A stretch of DNA of 64,000 nt, taken from the NCBI GenBank assembly GCA_002716045.1, contig PAZC01000046.1, forward strand, positions 74,297 to 138,296, written 5' to 3'. Within the stretch, counting starts at the first letter, position 1. Each line of letters begins with the position of its first letter. This document shows positions 43,573 to 53,096 of the stretch, in pieces. This DNA is from Opitutia bacterium (lineage in GTDB: Bacteria; Verrucomicrobiota; Verrucomicrobiia; Opitutales; Seribacteraceae). Both the position numbers and the translations under genes were made by a program. The notes below the pieces were generated by a model. That model had not been told where the DNA came from. It saw only the letters and a list, made by a program, of their open reading frames with translations, and did not search any database.

Positions 43573-45066
43573 ATGGAACTTGCACCTACAATTGTCCATG
43601 ACGCCCGCCCGCTTATAGCGTTGCTGGCTCCTGCCATCGCGGTCGTGGGCATAGTTTGGTCGGGAGAGAAGAGGCCCAACCTGCGCGAGGCATTCACTTT
43701 CCTCGCGGGTATCGTCCAAGCCGGCGTGGTCCTTTCCATGATCCCGCTAGTGCTCGCTGGAAGCGTCATTGAGTGCCATCTCTGGCAGATGTTCACCAAT
43801 GTGCCCTTTCTTCTACGGGTGGACGGCTTCGGTCTCACTTTCGCTGCGGTTGCGTCAGTTCTTTGGATTGCTACCTCTCTTTATGCGATCGGCTATATGC
43901 GTGGGCTTCACGAGCATGCCCAGACAAGATTTTACTCTTTTTTCGCGATTTCTCTCACAGCCACCATTGGAGTGGCCTTTTCGGCAAACTTGCTGACCAT
44001 ATATTTCTTTTACGAAATGCTCTCGGTATCGACCTTTCCCTTGGTCACCCATATGCAGAACAAGGAGGCTCGCACCGGTGGACGGACCTATCTGTCCTAT
44101 CTGCTCTTCACCTCGCTTTGCCTCCTCTTGCCCGCTTTGAGTTGGTGTTACGTTTGGTTGGATGGTGGCCAAGGGGCAATGGATTTCCTCTCGGGCAATT
44201 CCATGGCCGAGCAATTTTCCGACACCACCCAACTTGTCTTGCTCCTGCTTTTCACCTTTGGCTTCGCCAAGGCCGGTCTTATGCCCGTGCACTCTTGGTT
44301 GCCTAACGCCATGGTGGCCCCCACTCCGGTCTCTGCCTTGTTGCACGCGGTGGCTGTGGTGAAGGTGGGCGTTTTTTGCGTTATCCGTGTGTACTCCGAC
44401 ATTTTCGGCATCAACCTGTTGCAGGGACTCAATGGCGAGGAAGTCATGATCTGGCTTGCCTGCGCCACCATTTTGATCGCGTCCTTCATTGCTCTTTCAC
44501 AGGACAACCTAAAACGCCGCCTCGCCTTTTCCACCATCGGTCAACTCGGTTACGTCGTGCTTGGGGCTACCTTGGCGACTAAGCAAGGCATGAGTGGGGC
44601 GGTCTTGCATATTGCAATGCATGCTTGTGGGAAGATAACGCTCTTCTTTTGCGCCGGTGCCATCTTCGTGGCTTCCGGAAAGAAATATGTCAGCCAGTTG
44701 CGCGGTCTTGGTCGCAAGATGCCTTTCACCATGGGGGCTTTTCTCATCGGTTCGCTGAGCGTGATCGGTTTGCCACCACTTGGTGGCTTCATTAGCAAAT
44801 GGTACTTGGCTCTCGGTGCCCTTGATCGCGATTGTTTTTGGGTTGTGGTTGTCCTGCTTGTCAGTTCCCTGCTAAACGTATTTTACCTTTTGCCCGTTGC
44901 GGTGACGGCTTTCTTCCGGGCCGAAGACGAGGACGGGGAAGAAGGCGATGGCATGAAGGAAGCCCCTTGGCAATGCGTCGTTCCACTCACCTGCACCGCC
45001 CTCGGCTGTTTTGGCCTCTTCTTTTTCTCAGACTTCCTGTTGCAACTAGCGGGACTGGGTCATTAA
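43573..45066 (+). CDS. Second antiporter-like subunit (NuoM/MrpD-like)
   Basis: The 497 residues are a separate member of the proton-conducting transporter family: IYFFYEMLSVSTFPLVTHMQ (Glu helix), LFTFGFAKAGLMPVHSWLPN (Lys helix), SALLHAVAVVKVGVFCVIRV, AFSTIGQLGYVVLGA and GSLSVIGLPPLGGFISKWYL. All residues expected for ion translocation appear present. It begins one base after the mrpD stop. An acidic loop (AEDEDGEEGDGMKE) precedes the last helix. A paralogue following MrpD is unusual for textbook Mrp operons and suggests a larger complex. Confidence 0.9.
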   Translation: MELAPTIVHDARPLIALLAPAIAVVGIVWSGEKRPNLREAFTFLAGIVQAGVVLSMIPLVLAGSVIECHLWQMFTNVPFLLRVDGFGLTFAAVASVLWIATSLYAIGYMRGLHEHAQTRFYSFFAISLTATIGVAFSANLLTIYFFYEMLSVSTFPLVTHMQNKEARTGGRTYLSYLLFTSLCLLLPALSWCYVWLDGGQGAMDFLSGNSMAEQFSDTTQLVLLLLFTFGFAKAGLMPVHSWLPNAMVAPTPVSALLHAVAVVKVGVFCVIRVYSDIFGINLLQGLNGEEVMIWLACATILIASFIALSQDNLKRRLAFSTIGQLGYVVLGATLATKQGMSGAVLHIAMHACGKITLFFCAGAIFVASGKKYVSQLRGLGRKMPFTMGAFLIGSLSVIGLPPLGGFISKWYLALGALDRDCFWVVVVLLVSSLLNVFYLLPVAVTAFFRAEDEDGEEGDGMKEAPWQCVVPLTCTALGCFGLFFFSDFLLQLAGLGH

Positions 45067-45070
45067 TGAC

Positions 45071-45406
45071 ATGAACAAGAAAACTGATACTAGGGATAAC
45101 GAGCCCGAAACCGAGGAAACCAAACGTTGGTTGGATGATTCTGCCAATGTCAGTAAGTTGATCCGTTGGTTTTACTGGTCCTGCGCCCTCATGATTTTGA
45201 TTGATTTGATCTTCTCCCTTGGTTGGCACAAACACGCAGTCTTTGCCGACGGGAGTTCGTTGGAAGTTCTGGAGGTTTGGCCAGGCTTCTATGGCTTCTA
45301 CGGTTTCGTTGCCTGTTCGATCCTTGTCTTTATCGCCAAGGCGCTTCGAAGTTTTCAAGGGAAACCTTTTTTAATGAGAGACGAGGATTATTGGGACAAG
45401 TCATGA
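45071..45406 (+). CDS. Small two-helix membrane protein of the antiporter operon
   Basis: The 111 residues have an acidic N terminus (TRDNEPETEETKRWLDD), two membrane helices (WFYWSCALMILIDLIFSLGW; GFYGFYGFVACSILVFIAKA) and a C-terminal LMRDEDYWDKS motif. The WPGFYGFYGFVACS segment and MRDEDY-D ending recall a small protein I associate with extended Mrp-like clusters in other phyla, where it has no defined role. It starts 4 bases after the previous gene, and its stop overlaps the next start (ATGA 45403-45406). An accessory or assembly subunit is the simplest idea. Confidence 0.75.
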   Translation: MNKKTDTRDNEPETEETKRWLDDSANVSKLIRWFYWSCALMILIDLIFSLGWHKHAVFADGSSLEVLEVWPGFYGFYGFVACSILVFIAKALRSFQGKPFLMRDEDYWDKS

Positions 45407-47220
45407 TCTTAGCGGCCTCCAGCGATCCAGTGACTCATCCAGCCTTCGCCCTACTTTTTTTTGGCTTGGCTGCAGCCGTTTTGCGTGGGCGATTCGCAGC
45501 CGTCGCGATGGTTATAGGTCCAGTCTTTGGCTTTTGGTTGGTCAGTGACTTGGAAATTGGATCCAGCTCCGCCTTGTCCTTGTTCGGATATGAGATGGTC
45601 TTCGCCCACGTGGATAAGCAATCCGTTCTATTCGGGTATCTTTTTCACCTGGCTGCCCTGATCGTTGGAATCTACTCCTTTCATCTTCGGGACCCTTGGC
45701 AACTGTCTATGGGCATGTTCTATGCCGCCTGTGCCGTGGGCGTTGCATTTGCGGGTGACCTGCTGTCGCTTTTCCTCTGGTGGGAAGGCTTGGCCTTGAC
45801 CTCGGTTTTTCAAATTTGGGCCAGAAAAACGGAGCGGTCCGAACAAGCCGGCTTTCGCTATCTTTTCTTTCATATTCTGTCAGGCCTCCTGCTTTTGGCT
45901 GGTATCATTCTGCGATATCACGAGATAGGCGGCGATGATGCCTTTGCCATGGTATCGTTGACCATGGCTTTCGAGTCCGGTGACCTTTATGCCCAATTAA
46001 TTCTCTTTGCGATTGGCATTAAATGTGCCTTCCCCTTCTTTCACGTTTGGCTGACCGATGGCTATCCCGAGGCAACCCCTACCGGAGCAGTTTTTCTTTC
46101 CGCCTTCACTTCCAAGGCGGCGATTTGCGTCTTGGCTCGCCTGTTCGCAGGCACTGATTTCCTCATCACCGTTGGAGCCGTCATGGCCATGTTCCCCATT
46201 TTCTATGCAGTCATAGAGAATGATCTTCGGCGGGTTTTGGGATATAGCATGATCAACCAGATTGGTTTCATGGTGGTTGGAATCGGAATAGGCACCCCAT
46301 TGGCTGTTGATGGGGCCCTTGCGCATGCTTTCAATGACGTTCTGTTCAAGGGCTTGCTTTTCATGGCTATGGGAGCCGTTCTCTACCGTACCGGTGAGAT
46401 GCGCGGTTCAGAACTAGGAGGACTTTATCGCACCATGCCTTGGACCACGGGCTTGTGCATCGTTGGAGCGGCTTCCATTTCCGCGTTTCCTTTGTTCAGT
46501 GGCTTTGTCAGCAAGTCTATTATCATGGCGGAGGCTGCACGAGGAAGTCACCACGTGGTCTGGTTGTGCCTTTTATTTGCCTCGGCCGGAGTTTTTCACC
46601 ACGCGGGAATCAAGATTCCCTTCTTCGCTTTTTTTGCTCATGATTCTGGTCTTCGTCCCAAGGAGGCTCCTCTCAACATGCTCATCGCAATGGGGATCGC
46701 TGCCTTCATGTGCCTGTTCATTGGTTGCAACCCCGAATGGCTCTACGCCATGCTTCCCGGTCAAGCAGCAGGCTATCACCCCTACGATGCCACCCATGTC
46801 ATCACGCAAACCGAAATTCTTCTTTTTTCTGCCTTGGCCTTTACCTTGCTTAATCTCTGGAAGCTATATCCTCCCGAACTTAAGTCGGTCAACCTCGACG
46901 TTGACTGGCTCTATCGCAAGGGAGGCAAAGCCTTCTGTGGCGTGATGGCTCTTTTCTGGAATACCCTCAATGATTTGGCTCACTTGTTCTTCGTGAAACG
47001 CATTGCAGCTCAAATCGGAGATTTCACGGCTCGCGGTCCAACTGTTGTTCTCCGCAAGGCAGCTCGCCCTCTCCGCTCCCTTGGTTTTTTCCCAGACAAG
47101 ACTTTGGACGAAGCCAAGGATGCACTTGAGAATCGCGCCCAGCTCGGCGTCCATCCGGTAGGCCTTACCGCTGTCTTTGGCATCATCTTCCTCTTTGCGT
47201 TGGTGGCCTTGGTTTTTTGA
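45403..47220 (+). CDS. Third antiporter-like subunit (NuoL/MrpA/D-like)
   Basis: The 605 residues form a large proton-conducting transporter subunit: GDLLSLFLWWEGLALTSVFQ (Glu helix), LILFAIGIKCAFPFFHVWLT (Lys helix), FTSKAAICVLARLFAG, YSMINQIGFMVVGIGIG, and ASISAFPLFSGFVSKSIIM. Beyond the core is a ~100-residue C-terminal region (NLDVDWLYRKGGKAFCGVMA, then LRKAARPLRSLGFFPD) ending in one more helix, recalling the lateral-helix extension of NuoL but not proven. ATG 45403 overlaps the small membrane protein; the frame upstream is a shadow. It is the last gene of the operon. Confidence 0.88.
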   Translation: MILAASSDPVTHPAFALLFFGLAAAVLRGRFAAVAMVIGPVFGFWLVSDLEIGSSSALSLFGYEMVFAHVDKQSVLFGYLFHLAALIVGIYSFHLRDPWQLSMGMFYAACAVGVAFAGDLLSLFLWWEGLALTSVFQIWARKTERSEQAGFRYLFFHILSGLLLLAGIILRYHEIGGDDAFAMVSLTMAFESGDLYAQLILFAIGIKCAFPFFHVWLTDGYPEATPTGAVFLSAFTSKAAICVLARLFAGTDFLITVGAVMAMFPIFYAVIENDLRRVLGYSMINQIGFMVVGIGIGTPLAVDGALAHAFNDVLFKGLLFMAMGAVLYRTGEMRGSELGGLYRTMPWTTGLCIVGAASISAFPLFSGFVSKSIIMAEAARGSHHVVWLCLLFASAGVFHHAGIKIPFFAFFAHDSGLRPKEAPLNMLIAMGIAAFMCLFIGCNPEWLYAMLPGQAAGYHPYDATHVITQTEILLFSALAFTLLNLWKLYPPELKSVNLDVDWLYRKGGKAFCGVMALFWNTLNDLAHLFFVKRIAAQIGDFTARGPTVVLRKAARPLRSLGFFPDKTLDEAKDALENRAQLGVHPVGLTAVFGIIFLFALVALVF

Positions 47221-47392
47221 ATATTTCTCCTCTTGTTGCAGTTCATATATTTGCAACTAGATTTCGACTTATTCTGTCTCACTCCACTCTACATTGGGTC
47301 GCGTTAGGCATTTGTTCTGTTTCAAAGGCTTTGCCAGTCCGACTGATGAGCCAAGGTTGACTTTGCGTGAGATTCGGCGTTTTGTGAGAGGA

Positions 47393-47914
47393 ATGAGGGG
47401 AGTTTACAGGATACGTTGGGTGGCTTTTGCGATGGCTTCTGCCTTGCTTGTCTCCTGTGGGAGTGTTGATCGCGGTCACCGCTATATTCCTGCCAAGAAG
47501 GTTTGGACAAAAGTGAAGAAGGAGTCGGCCAAGCATGGACTGGATGCCCACTTCGTCTATGCGATTTGTCATGCCGAGAGCAGCCTGGACGCCAATGCGG
47601 AAACATCTGTTGCTCGTGGCATTATGCAATTGACGGAGGCAGCTTGGAAGGATGTATCCAAGCGGCATTATCGCTTGGCTTTCAATTGGGAGATCAACGT
47701 GGAGACCGGGACTAGTTATCTTGGCAAACTCAAGGGTATGCTGGAACGGGCCAATCACTTCAGTTACCCGCGTCTGGCGGCAAGCTATCGCTGGGGCTAT
47801 TCCCGCTTGCGCAAGAATGGATTTCTCGTCAGCAAGTTGCCCACCCCGAGAAACAAAATCTACCAAAAGATCTTTGCAGGTAACATTCGGCCGGTGAAAC
47901 CACCTGACAATTGA
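47393..47914 (+). CDS. Lytic transglycosylase lipoprotein (SLT domain)
   Basis: Cleaves peptidoglycan glycan strands at the outer envelope. ATG 47393 gives 173 residues with a lipoprotein signal (WVAFAMASALLVSC, Cys as lipid site); GTG 47384 is a near alternative and the frame is open to 47294. The SLT catalytic domain shows the Glu in YAICHAESSLDANAET, then SVARGIMQLTEAAWKDV, the NWEINVETGTSYLGKL segment and AASYRWGYSRL, as in Slt/MltC-type enzymes. It lies 172 bases after the antiporter operon and 16 bases before the Xer recombinase. Confidence 0.87.
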   Translation: MRGVYRIRWVAFAMASALLVSCGSVDRGHRYIPAKKVWTKVKKESAKHGLDAHFVYAICHAESSLDANAETSVARGIMQLTEAAWKDVSKRHYRLAFNWEINVETGTSYLGKLKGMLERANHFSYPRLAASYRWGYSRLRKNGFLVSKLPTPRNKIYQKIFAGNIRPVKPPDN

Positions 47915-47930
47915 TTGGTAACGAATAGTC

Positions 47931-48893
47931 ATGGGCGGAGCCACCACCGTAAAACGGCCCGAGGGGACTGATTCCCCGTCGCCGCCACCTTCCTTCGAGA
48001 AGGAGATCAATGCTTTCCTTGCCTGGACGCAACTGGAGAGAGGTTTGGCTGACAATACGACTTCATCCTACGAGCATGACCTGGCACAGTGCGCCTGCTT
48101 TTTATCCAAGGAGGGCGCGAAGGATTGGCATTCCACTCAGGCTGACGATATTTCCGCGTGGGTGGCCAGCCTGACCAAGGGTGGCTATGCGGTGTCCAGT
48201 TTGTCTCGCAAATTGTCGGCTGTTCGCATGTTGGCCCGCTACCTCGTGGCGGAAGGCATCCGCCCGGACGACTTCACCGAGTTGTTGATTAATCCGAGGA
48301 AAGAGCGTCACCTGCCGGAGACATTGACCATCGAGGAGATGGAACGTTTCCTTGAGGCTCCGGATACAAACCTTCCCTTGGGCAAGCGAGACAGGGCGAT
48401 TTTTGAGTTGATGTACGGGAGTGGATTGCGGGTCTCGGAGATTTGCTCCTTACCCATGACGGCTGTCGATTGCGACGAGGGATTCGCCCGGGTTTTCGGC
48501 AAAGGCGCCAAGGAACGCATCGTTCCGGTGGGAAAGGAGGCTGCCTTGGCCATCTGCAATTACTTGCATGGAGGCCGACCCCGTCTGACCAAGGATGGCA
48601 CGGGTGGGGAATTATTCCTCAGCATGCGGGGCAAGGGGATTTCACGCAAGATGGTGTGGGTGTTGGTCAAGGATTACTCCAAGCGGGCGGGAATCGAGAA
48701 AAACGTTACTCCCCACTTGTTGCGTCACTCTTTCGCCACTCATTTGCTGATGGGTGGAGCGGACGTACGGGCTGTTCAGGAGATGTTGGGTCATGCCGAC
48801 GTGGGGACCACGCAAATTTATACTCAAGTCGAGAGCGAGAGGCTGCTTGACGACCATGCTTCCTTCCATCCGAGGGGTCGAACTACCAGTTGA
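47931..48893 (+). CDS. Tyrosine recombinase XerC/XerD
   Basis: Resolves chromosome dimers at dif during division. The 320 residues comprise a SAM-like core-binding domain (INAFLAWTQLERGLADNTTS; SLSRKLSAVRMLARYLVAEG) and a catalytic domain with a complete set: Arg167 (GSGLRVSEI), Lys191 (GKGAKERIVPV), His262 and Arg265 (TPHLLRHSFATHLL), His288 (MLGHADVGTT) and nucleophile Tyr297 (QIYTQV). Full-length housekeeping features and no adjacent att sites or mobile genes argue against a phage integrase. XerC and XerD cannot be told apart here. Confidence 0.9.
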   Translation: MGGATTVKRPEGTDSPSPPPSFEKEINAFLAWTQLERGLADNTTSSYEHDLAQCACFLSKEGAKDWHSTQADDISAWVASLTKGGYAVSSLSRKLSAVRMLARYLVAEGIRPDDFTELLINPRKERHLPETLTIEEMERFLEAPDTNLPLGKRDRAIFELMYGSGLRVSEICSLPMTAVDCDEGFARVFGKGAKERIVPVGKEAALAICNYLHGGRPRLTKDGTGGELFLSMRGKGISRKMVWVLVKDYSKRAGIEKNVTPHLLRHSFATHLLMGGADVRAVQEMLGHADVGTTQIYTQVESERLLDDHASFHPRGRTTS

Positions 48894-48967
48894 TTTCCAG
48901 AACTTTTTTCACCTTTCTGAAGAATAGGGTTGAAAGGCTGGGATATGCTCTTTCTTTAGCATGACCC

Positions 48968-49210
48968 GTGAAGGTCATCGTATTTGTCTCGCCAAAAGAC
49001 ACTGTGCTCGATCCGCAGGGAGCGGCGGTTGAGCATGCAATGAAAAGCTTGGGCCATCAATCAGCCCGCGCCGTGCGTATTGGCAAAACAGTAACGTTTG
49101 AGATAGATGGGGAAGACACGGAGGCTTTCCGCAAGGAGCTAGACCAGCTTTGCGACGGCCTCTTGAGCAATCCGATCATCGAGGATTTCCGGTACGAGAT
49201 CGAGGCGTAG
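48968..49210 (+). CDS. purS: Phosphoribosylformylglycinamidine synthase subunit PurS
   Basis: Small subunit that bridges PurL and PurQ in the FGAM synthase of organisms with split PurL. The 80 residues (KVIVFVSPKDTVLDPQGAAV; SARAVRIGKTVTFEIDG; CDGLLSNPIIEDFRYEI) match the family throughout, including the LLxNPxIEDF ending. The start is GTG 48968. Its TAG stop shares a base with the GTG start of a fumarylacetoacetate-hydrolase gene that separates it from purQ. Confidence 0.93.
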   Translation: MKVIVFVSPKDTVLDPQGAAVEHAMKSLGHQSARAVRIGKTVTFEIDGEDTEAFRKELDQLCDGLLSNPIIEDFRYEIEA

Positions 49211-50043
49211 TGAAGATCGTTCGTTATTTGGATAGGAAGGGGGAACTTGGCTTCGGCCAGTTACAGGATGAGGAAATCTTATGCATCCGCCTAAAGGATG
49301 AAGGTGGAGGCTTCGAGCCAACCGAGGATGTCGCTGACGTGGCAAAACTCCTAACGCCCGTAGATTTTCGATGCATTTATTGCGTGGGTTTGAATTATCG
49401 CGAGCATGCCGCTGAATCCGGAGCTGATATTCCCGACCATCCCGTAATTTTCATGAAAGCTCCCACCGCTGCGCAGGACCCTTGGTCTCCGATTGTATTG
49501 CCCAGGCACCTGACCAGCGAGAAAGTCGACTTCGAAGGAGAACTTGCGGTTGTCATCGGTCGTCCATGCAAGAACATTTCGCGTGGAGATGCACTTGATC
49601 ACGTTCTCGGATATTCCTGCGCCAACGACGTGAGCGCACGTGACTGGCAAAAGGAAAAAGGAGGTGGCCAGTTTTGTCGCGGCAAGACCTTCGACACGTT
49701 TTGCCCGCTTGGCCCTTGCCTCGTAACCACCGACGAACTTGAAGACCCCAATGCCTTGTCCTTGCGTACCACAGTCAACGACGAGGTCATGCAGGAAGCT
49801 TCCACCAGCGACATGATTTTTGACGTACCTACCTTGATTGAGTTTCTTAGCGGCAGCACAACGCTCCTGCCGGGAACTGTCATACTCACTGGTACACCAT
49901 CGGGGGTGGGTTCGGCCCGTGACCCGCAACGCTTTCTGCAGGCGGGAGACAGTGTCTCGGTGGAGATCGAGGGTATAGGCAAGTTGACGAACCCAGTGGT
50001 CGAGGAAGCACTTGATGACGAGGATTTGGAGGAGGAGGGTTAA
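49210..50043 (+). CDS. Fumarylacetoacetate hydrolase-family protein inside the purine operon
   Basis: GTG 49210 overlaps the purS stop and gives 277 residues (KIVRYLDRKGELGFGQL); the upstream frame is a shadow of purS. Family features: CVGLNYREHAAESG, VIFMKAPTAAQDPWSPIVLP, VDFEGELAVVIGR with metal-ligand Glu residues, GYSCANDVSARDWQKEKGGG, KTFDTFCPLGPCLVT and ILTGTPSGVGSARDP. Relatives act as hydrolases, isomerases or oxaloacetate decarboxylases. An acidic tail (LDDEDLEEEG) ends it. Why it is translationally coupled to purS is unknown; purQ follows after 6 bases. Confidence 0.9.
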   Translation: MKIVRYLDRKGELGFGQLQDEEILCIRLKDEGGGFEPTEDVADVAKLLTPVDFRCIYCVGLNYREHAAESGADIPDHPVIFMKAPTAAQDPWSPIVLPRHLTSEKVDFEGELAVVIGRPCKNISRGDALDHVLGYSCANDVSARDWQKEKGGGQFCRGKTFDTFCPLGPCLVTTDELEDPNALSLRTTVNDEVMQEASTSDMIFDVPTLIEFLSGSTTLLPGTVILTGTPSGVGSARDPQRFLQAGDSVSVEIEGIGKLTNPVVEEALDDEDLEEEG

Positions 50044-50049
50044 TCTATC

Positions 50050-50766
50050 ATGAGAGTGGCCATCATACAATTTCCCGGTTCCAATTGCGATTGGGATGCT
50101 TGGCATGCGGTGCATGAGGTGATCGGCTTGCCCGCTGCTCGCGTTTGGCACAAGTCGGAACTGCCTTCCGGAGTCGAGGCAGTCATCGTGCCCGGAGGTT
50201 TCTCTTTTGGAGACTATTTGCGTTGCGGAGCTATTGCCCGCTTTTCGCCCATCATGGAAGATATTCATCGCTTTGCCGAGAATGGCGGCCCCGTTCTCGG
50301 AATCTGCAACGGTTTTCAAATCCTTTGCGAGGCCGGTCTCCTGCCGGGAGCTCTCATCCGTAACAGCGGCTTGGAGTTTCGTTGCCTGACTCAATGTCTC
50401 GCCCCGGAGGATTCCACCGAGCTTTTCAATAAATCCAACTTGGGGGAACGCATCTTTCTTCCTATCGCCCACGGCGAGGGGAATTATCGATTGGAGGAAA
50501 ATGCCCTGGCTGATCTGGAAGCCAACGGCCAGGTGCTTCTTCGCTATTCAGTTCATCCTTCCGAGGGATATGGTCACGGCAACCCGAATGGTTCGGTCAA
50601 TGATATAGCCGGAGTGCGCAATCAGGCAGGCAATGTTCTTGGTATGATGCCCCATCCGGAGCGCGTGGTGGAGAACTATCATCCCGGCTTGGATGGTCTT
50701 ACCGTGTTGGAGGCTTTTCTCGACCCGTTGATAAAATCGAACCCGGTGGAGGTTGCAGGAGCATGA
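50050..50766 (+). CDS. purQ: Phosphoribosylformylglycinamidine synthase subunit PurQ
   Basis: Class I glutamine amidotransferase that supplies ammonia to PurL. The 238 residues contain [37 protein letters not shown], the nucleophile Cys in [11 protein letters not shown], the oxyanion segment [16 protein letters not shown], and the His-Glu pair in [10 protein letters not shown]. The start is ATG 50050; its TGA overlaps the purL start (ATGA 50763-50766), so subunit synthesis is coupled. Confidence 0.96.
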   Translation: MRVAIIQFPGSNCDWDAWHAVHEVIGLPAARVWHKSELPSGVEAVIVPGGFSFGDYLRCGAIARFSPIMEDIHRFAENGGPVLGICNGFQILCEAGLLPGALIRNSGLEFRCLTQCLAPEDSTELFNKSNLGERIFLPIAHGEGNYRLEENALADLEANGQVLLRYSVHPSEGYGHGNPNGSVNDIAGVRNQAGNVLGMMPHPERVVENYHPGLDGLTVLEAFLDPLIKSNPVEVAGA

Positions 50767-53090
50767 ATATGGAGGCAGATGCACCGTTGACGCCCGACTT
50801 ACCACCGCTTCCGGACGAGGAGTTGAGAGTTGAAATCACCGACGAGGTGGTTGCCGATCATGGTCTTTTGCCCGAGGAATACGAGCGGGTGTTGAAGATT
50901 TTGGGGCGTACGCCGAACCTGACGGAATTGGGAATATTCTCGGTCATGTGGTCAGAGCACTGCGCCTACAAGAACACGCGCAAACTTTTACGCCTTTTTC
51001 CTAACGAGAAATCCGACAAAAATGCTTTGGGGCAGGTCTTGGTGAAGGCCGGAGAGGAAAACGCCGGTGTCATCGACGTGGGCGATGGTTGGGGTGTGGC
51101 TTTCAAGATCGAGTCTCATAATCATCCTAGTGCAATCGAGCCTTTCGAGGGAGCGGCCACCGGCGTCGGAGGCATCGTGCGAGATATTTTCACGATGGGC
51201 GCCCGTCCCGTTATGCTCACTAATTCCCTGCGTTTTGGTTCGCTTGATTCCGCTCATGTCCAACGCCTCTTTCGTGGGGTCGTACATGGCATATCCCATT
51301 ACGGTAATTGCCTCGGCATTCCGAACCTCGGAGGGGACGTTTATTTTGACGATGCCTATGAGGGTAATCCTCTCGTCAACGCGCTTTGCGCAGGCATCCT
51401 GCGTCATGAGGAGATCAAGCGAGGCGCTGCCAAAGGGGTGGGGAACCCGGTCTATTACGTCGGTCCGGCAACGGGTCGAGATGGCTTGGGTGGGGCATCC
51501 TTCGCGTCTCGCGAACTGACTGAAGAAAGCGCTGCAGACAGGCCAGCCGTGCAAAAGGGCGACCCCTTCATGGAGAAACTTTTGCTGGAAGCTTGCCTCG
51601 AGATGATGGCCATTCCCGGTCTTGTTGTGGGCATACAGGACATGGGTGCCGCCGGCCTCACGTGCTCAAGTTGTGAAACCGCCTCTCGCGGTGACGCCGG
51701 CATAGAAATCGATCTAGATCTCGTTCCTCAGCGAGAGGAGGGGATGAATTCCTACGAGATCATGTTGTCCGAGAGTCAGGAGCGCATGCTTGTCATTGTC
51801 GAGGACGGACGAGAGCGGGAATTGGAGAAAGTCTTCGAAAAATGGGATCTTCACGCCGTTCAGATAGGTGAAGTGAAGGAAGGCGACCGCATGGTGGTGC
51901 GTCACAAGGGTGTTGTGGTGGCCGATATACCCGCCAAGTCACTTACTGACGAGGCTCCCATTTACGATCAACCAACTTCCGAACCCTCGCACGTAAAGGC
52001 CGCCCGCGATTGGACTCCTGATCATTTGAACGATTTGCAGTCAACTGAGGTGGAGGAAGCTTGCAGGCAACTGCTCACCCATCCCACGATTGCTTCCAAG
52101 CGATGGGTCTGGAGCCAGTACGACCATATGGTCATGGCCGGCACCACGGTAGCTCCAGGCAGCGATGCCGGAGTTGTACATCTTGCCATTGCAGGAATCG
52201 ACAAGCGACTTGCCATCGCCAATGATTGCAATAACCGGTTTTGTTTCTTGAATCCTTATCGTGGGGCCCAGATCGCATTCGTCGAGTGTATGCGCAACTT
52301 GGCTTGCTCAGGAGCTCGGGCCCTTGCTGTGACTGACAACCTGAATTTCGGCAATCCAAACAAACCCGAAGTCTATTATATGCTTAGCAATTGCGTAAAG
52401 GGGTTGGCTGAAGCCTGCGAGTTCTTTGACGTGCCAGTTGTCGGGGGTAACGTCAGCCTCTACAATGAGAATGGCGAAGGGGCCGTTGACCCAACACCTG
52501 TGGTGTCCATGGTAGGCCTGATCGATAAACCGGAGCATGTGACTCGCAGCTTCATCAAGGAAGGTGACGAAACCTTGTTCCTAATCGGGGGAATACCCAA
52601 CGAACTTGGAGCCAGTTATTTCTTGCAAACTCGTTACGGACTCAAGGAGGGTAGGGTCCCTGCAGTCGACCTTGCTGCGGAGAAGGCGTTGCAGGACTTC
52701 GTGATCAGTCAAATCGAGGCTGGACGGGTGGCTGCTGCCCATGATGTCGCGGAAGGTGGTTTACTCGTTGCCATTGCTGAAATGCTTTTTGAAGACGGTC
52801 AACTCGGTGCATCGATAGTCTTGAGCTCACGAGGTGAATCGGGCCGTGTGGACGCATCTCTTTTCGGAGAAAGTCAAGGTCGTGTGGTGATTGCGGCCAA
52901 ACCCGACCATGCTGATGCTTTTCTAGCAGCAGCCAATCAAGTTTCGATGGAAATAGAGCCCTTGGGTTCAGCCAATCGCGAAGGGGTTTTGAAGGTATCC
53001 GTTGCGGGCGAGGATTTGTTTGAGGCCAACACCCTTTCTCTGCTCGAGACTTGGGAGAATGCCATACCTGCAATCATGGATCCCTCCTGA
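50763..53090 (+). CDS. purL: Phosphoribosylformylglycinamidine synthase subunit PurL (small type)
   Basis: ATP-dependent FGAM synthase of the purine pathway, working with PurQ and PurS. The 775 residues lack a fused glutaminase domain, as expected. Seen: [67 protein letters not shown]-type loops (here [10 protein letters not shown]), [29 protein letters not shown] and [16 protein letters not shown]. PurF follows after 6 bases. The length and motifs match the three-subunit system. Confidence 0.96.
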   Translation: MNMEADAPLTPDLPPLPDEELRVEITDEVVADHGLLPEEYERVLKILGRTPNLTELGIFSVMWSEHCAYKNTRKLLRLFPNEKSDKNALGQVLVKAGEENAGVIDVGDGWGVAFKIESHNHPSAIEPFEGAATGVGGIVRDIFTMGARPVMLTNSLRFGSLDSAHVQRLFRGVVHGISHYGNCLGIPNLGGDVYFDDAYEGNPLVNALCAGILRHEEIKRGAAKGVGNPVYYVGPATGRDGLGGASFASRELTEESAADRPAVQKGDPFMEKLLLEACLEMMAIPGLVVGIQDMGAAGLTCSSCETASRGDAGIEIDLDLVPQREEGMNSYEIMLSESQERMLVIVEDGRERELEKVFEKWDLHAVQIGEVKEGDRMVVRHKGVVVADIPAKSLTDEAPIYDQPTSEPSHVKAARDWTPDHLNDLQSTEVEEACRQLLTHPTIASKRWVWSQYDHMVMAGTTVAPGSDAGVVHLAIAGIDKRLAIANDCNNRFCFLNPYRGAQIAFVECMRNLACSGARALAVTDNLNFGNPNKPEVYYMLSNCVKGLAEACEFFDVPVVGGNVSLYNENGEGAVDPTPVVSMVGLIDKPEHVTRSFIKEGDETLFLIGGIPNELGASYFLQTRYGLKEGRVPAVDLAAEKALQDFVISQIEAGRVAAAHDVAEGGLLVAIAEMLFEDGQLGASIVLSSRGESGRVDASLFGESQGRVVIAAKPDHADAFLAAANQVSMEIEPLGSANREGVLKVSVAGEDLFEANTLSLLETWENAIPAIMDPS

Positions 53091-53096
53091 GATGTC

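Noticed and set aside
47235-47257. Terminator after the antiporter operon
   Set aside because: GTTGCA and TGCAAC form a 6-bp inverted repeat with an 11-base loop, but no T-run follows.
47279-48055. Minus-strand open frame opposite the lytic transglycosylase
   Set aside because: The plus-strand lipoprotein with an intact SLT motif explains the region; the antisense product has no domain.
47931-48893. Phage or island integrase
   Set aside because: The recombinase is full-length housekeeping Xer type, with no att repeats, tRNA or mobile genes nearby.
49351-50472. Long minus-strand open frame across the FAH and purQ genes
   Set aside because: It lies antisense to two well-supported enzymes and has no recognisable motif.
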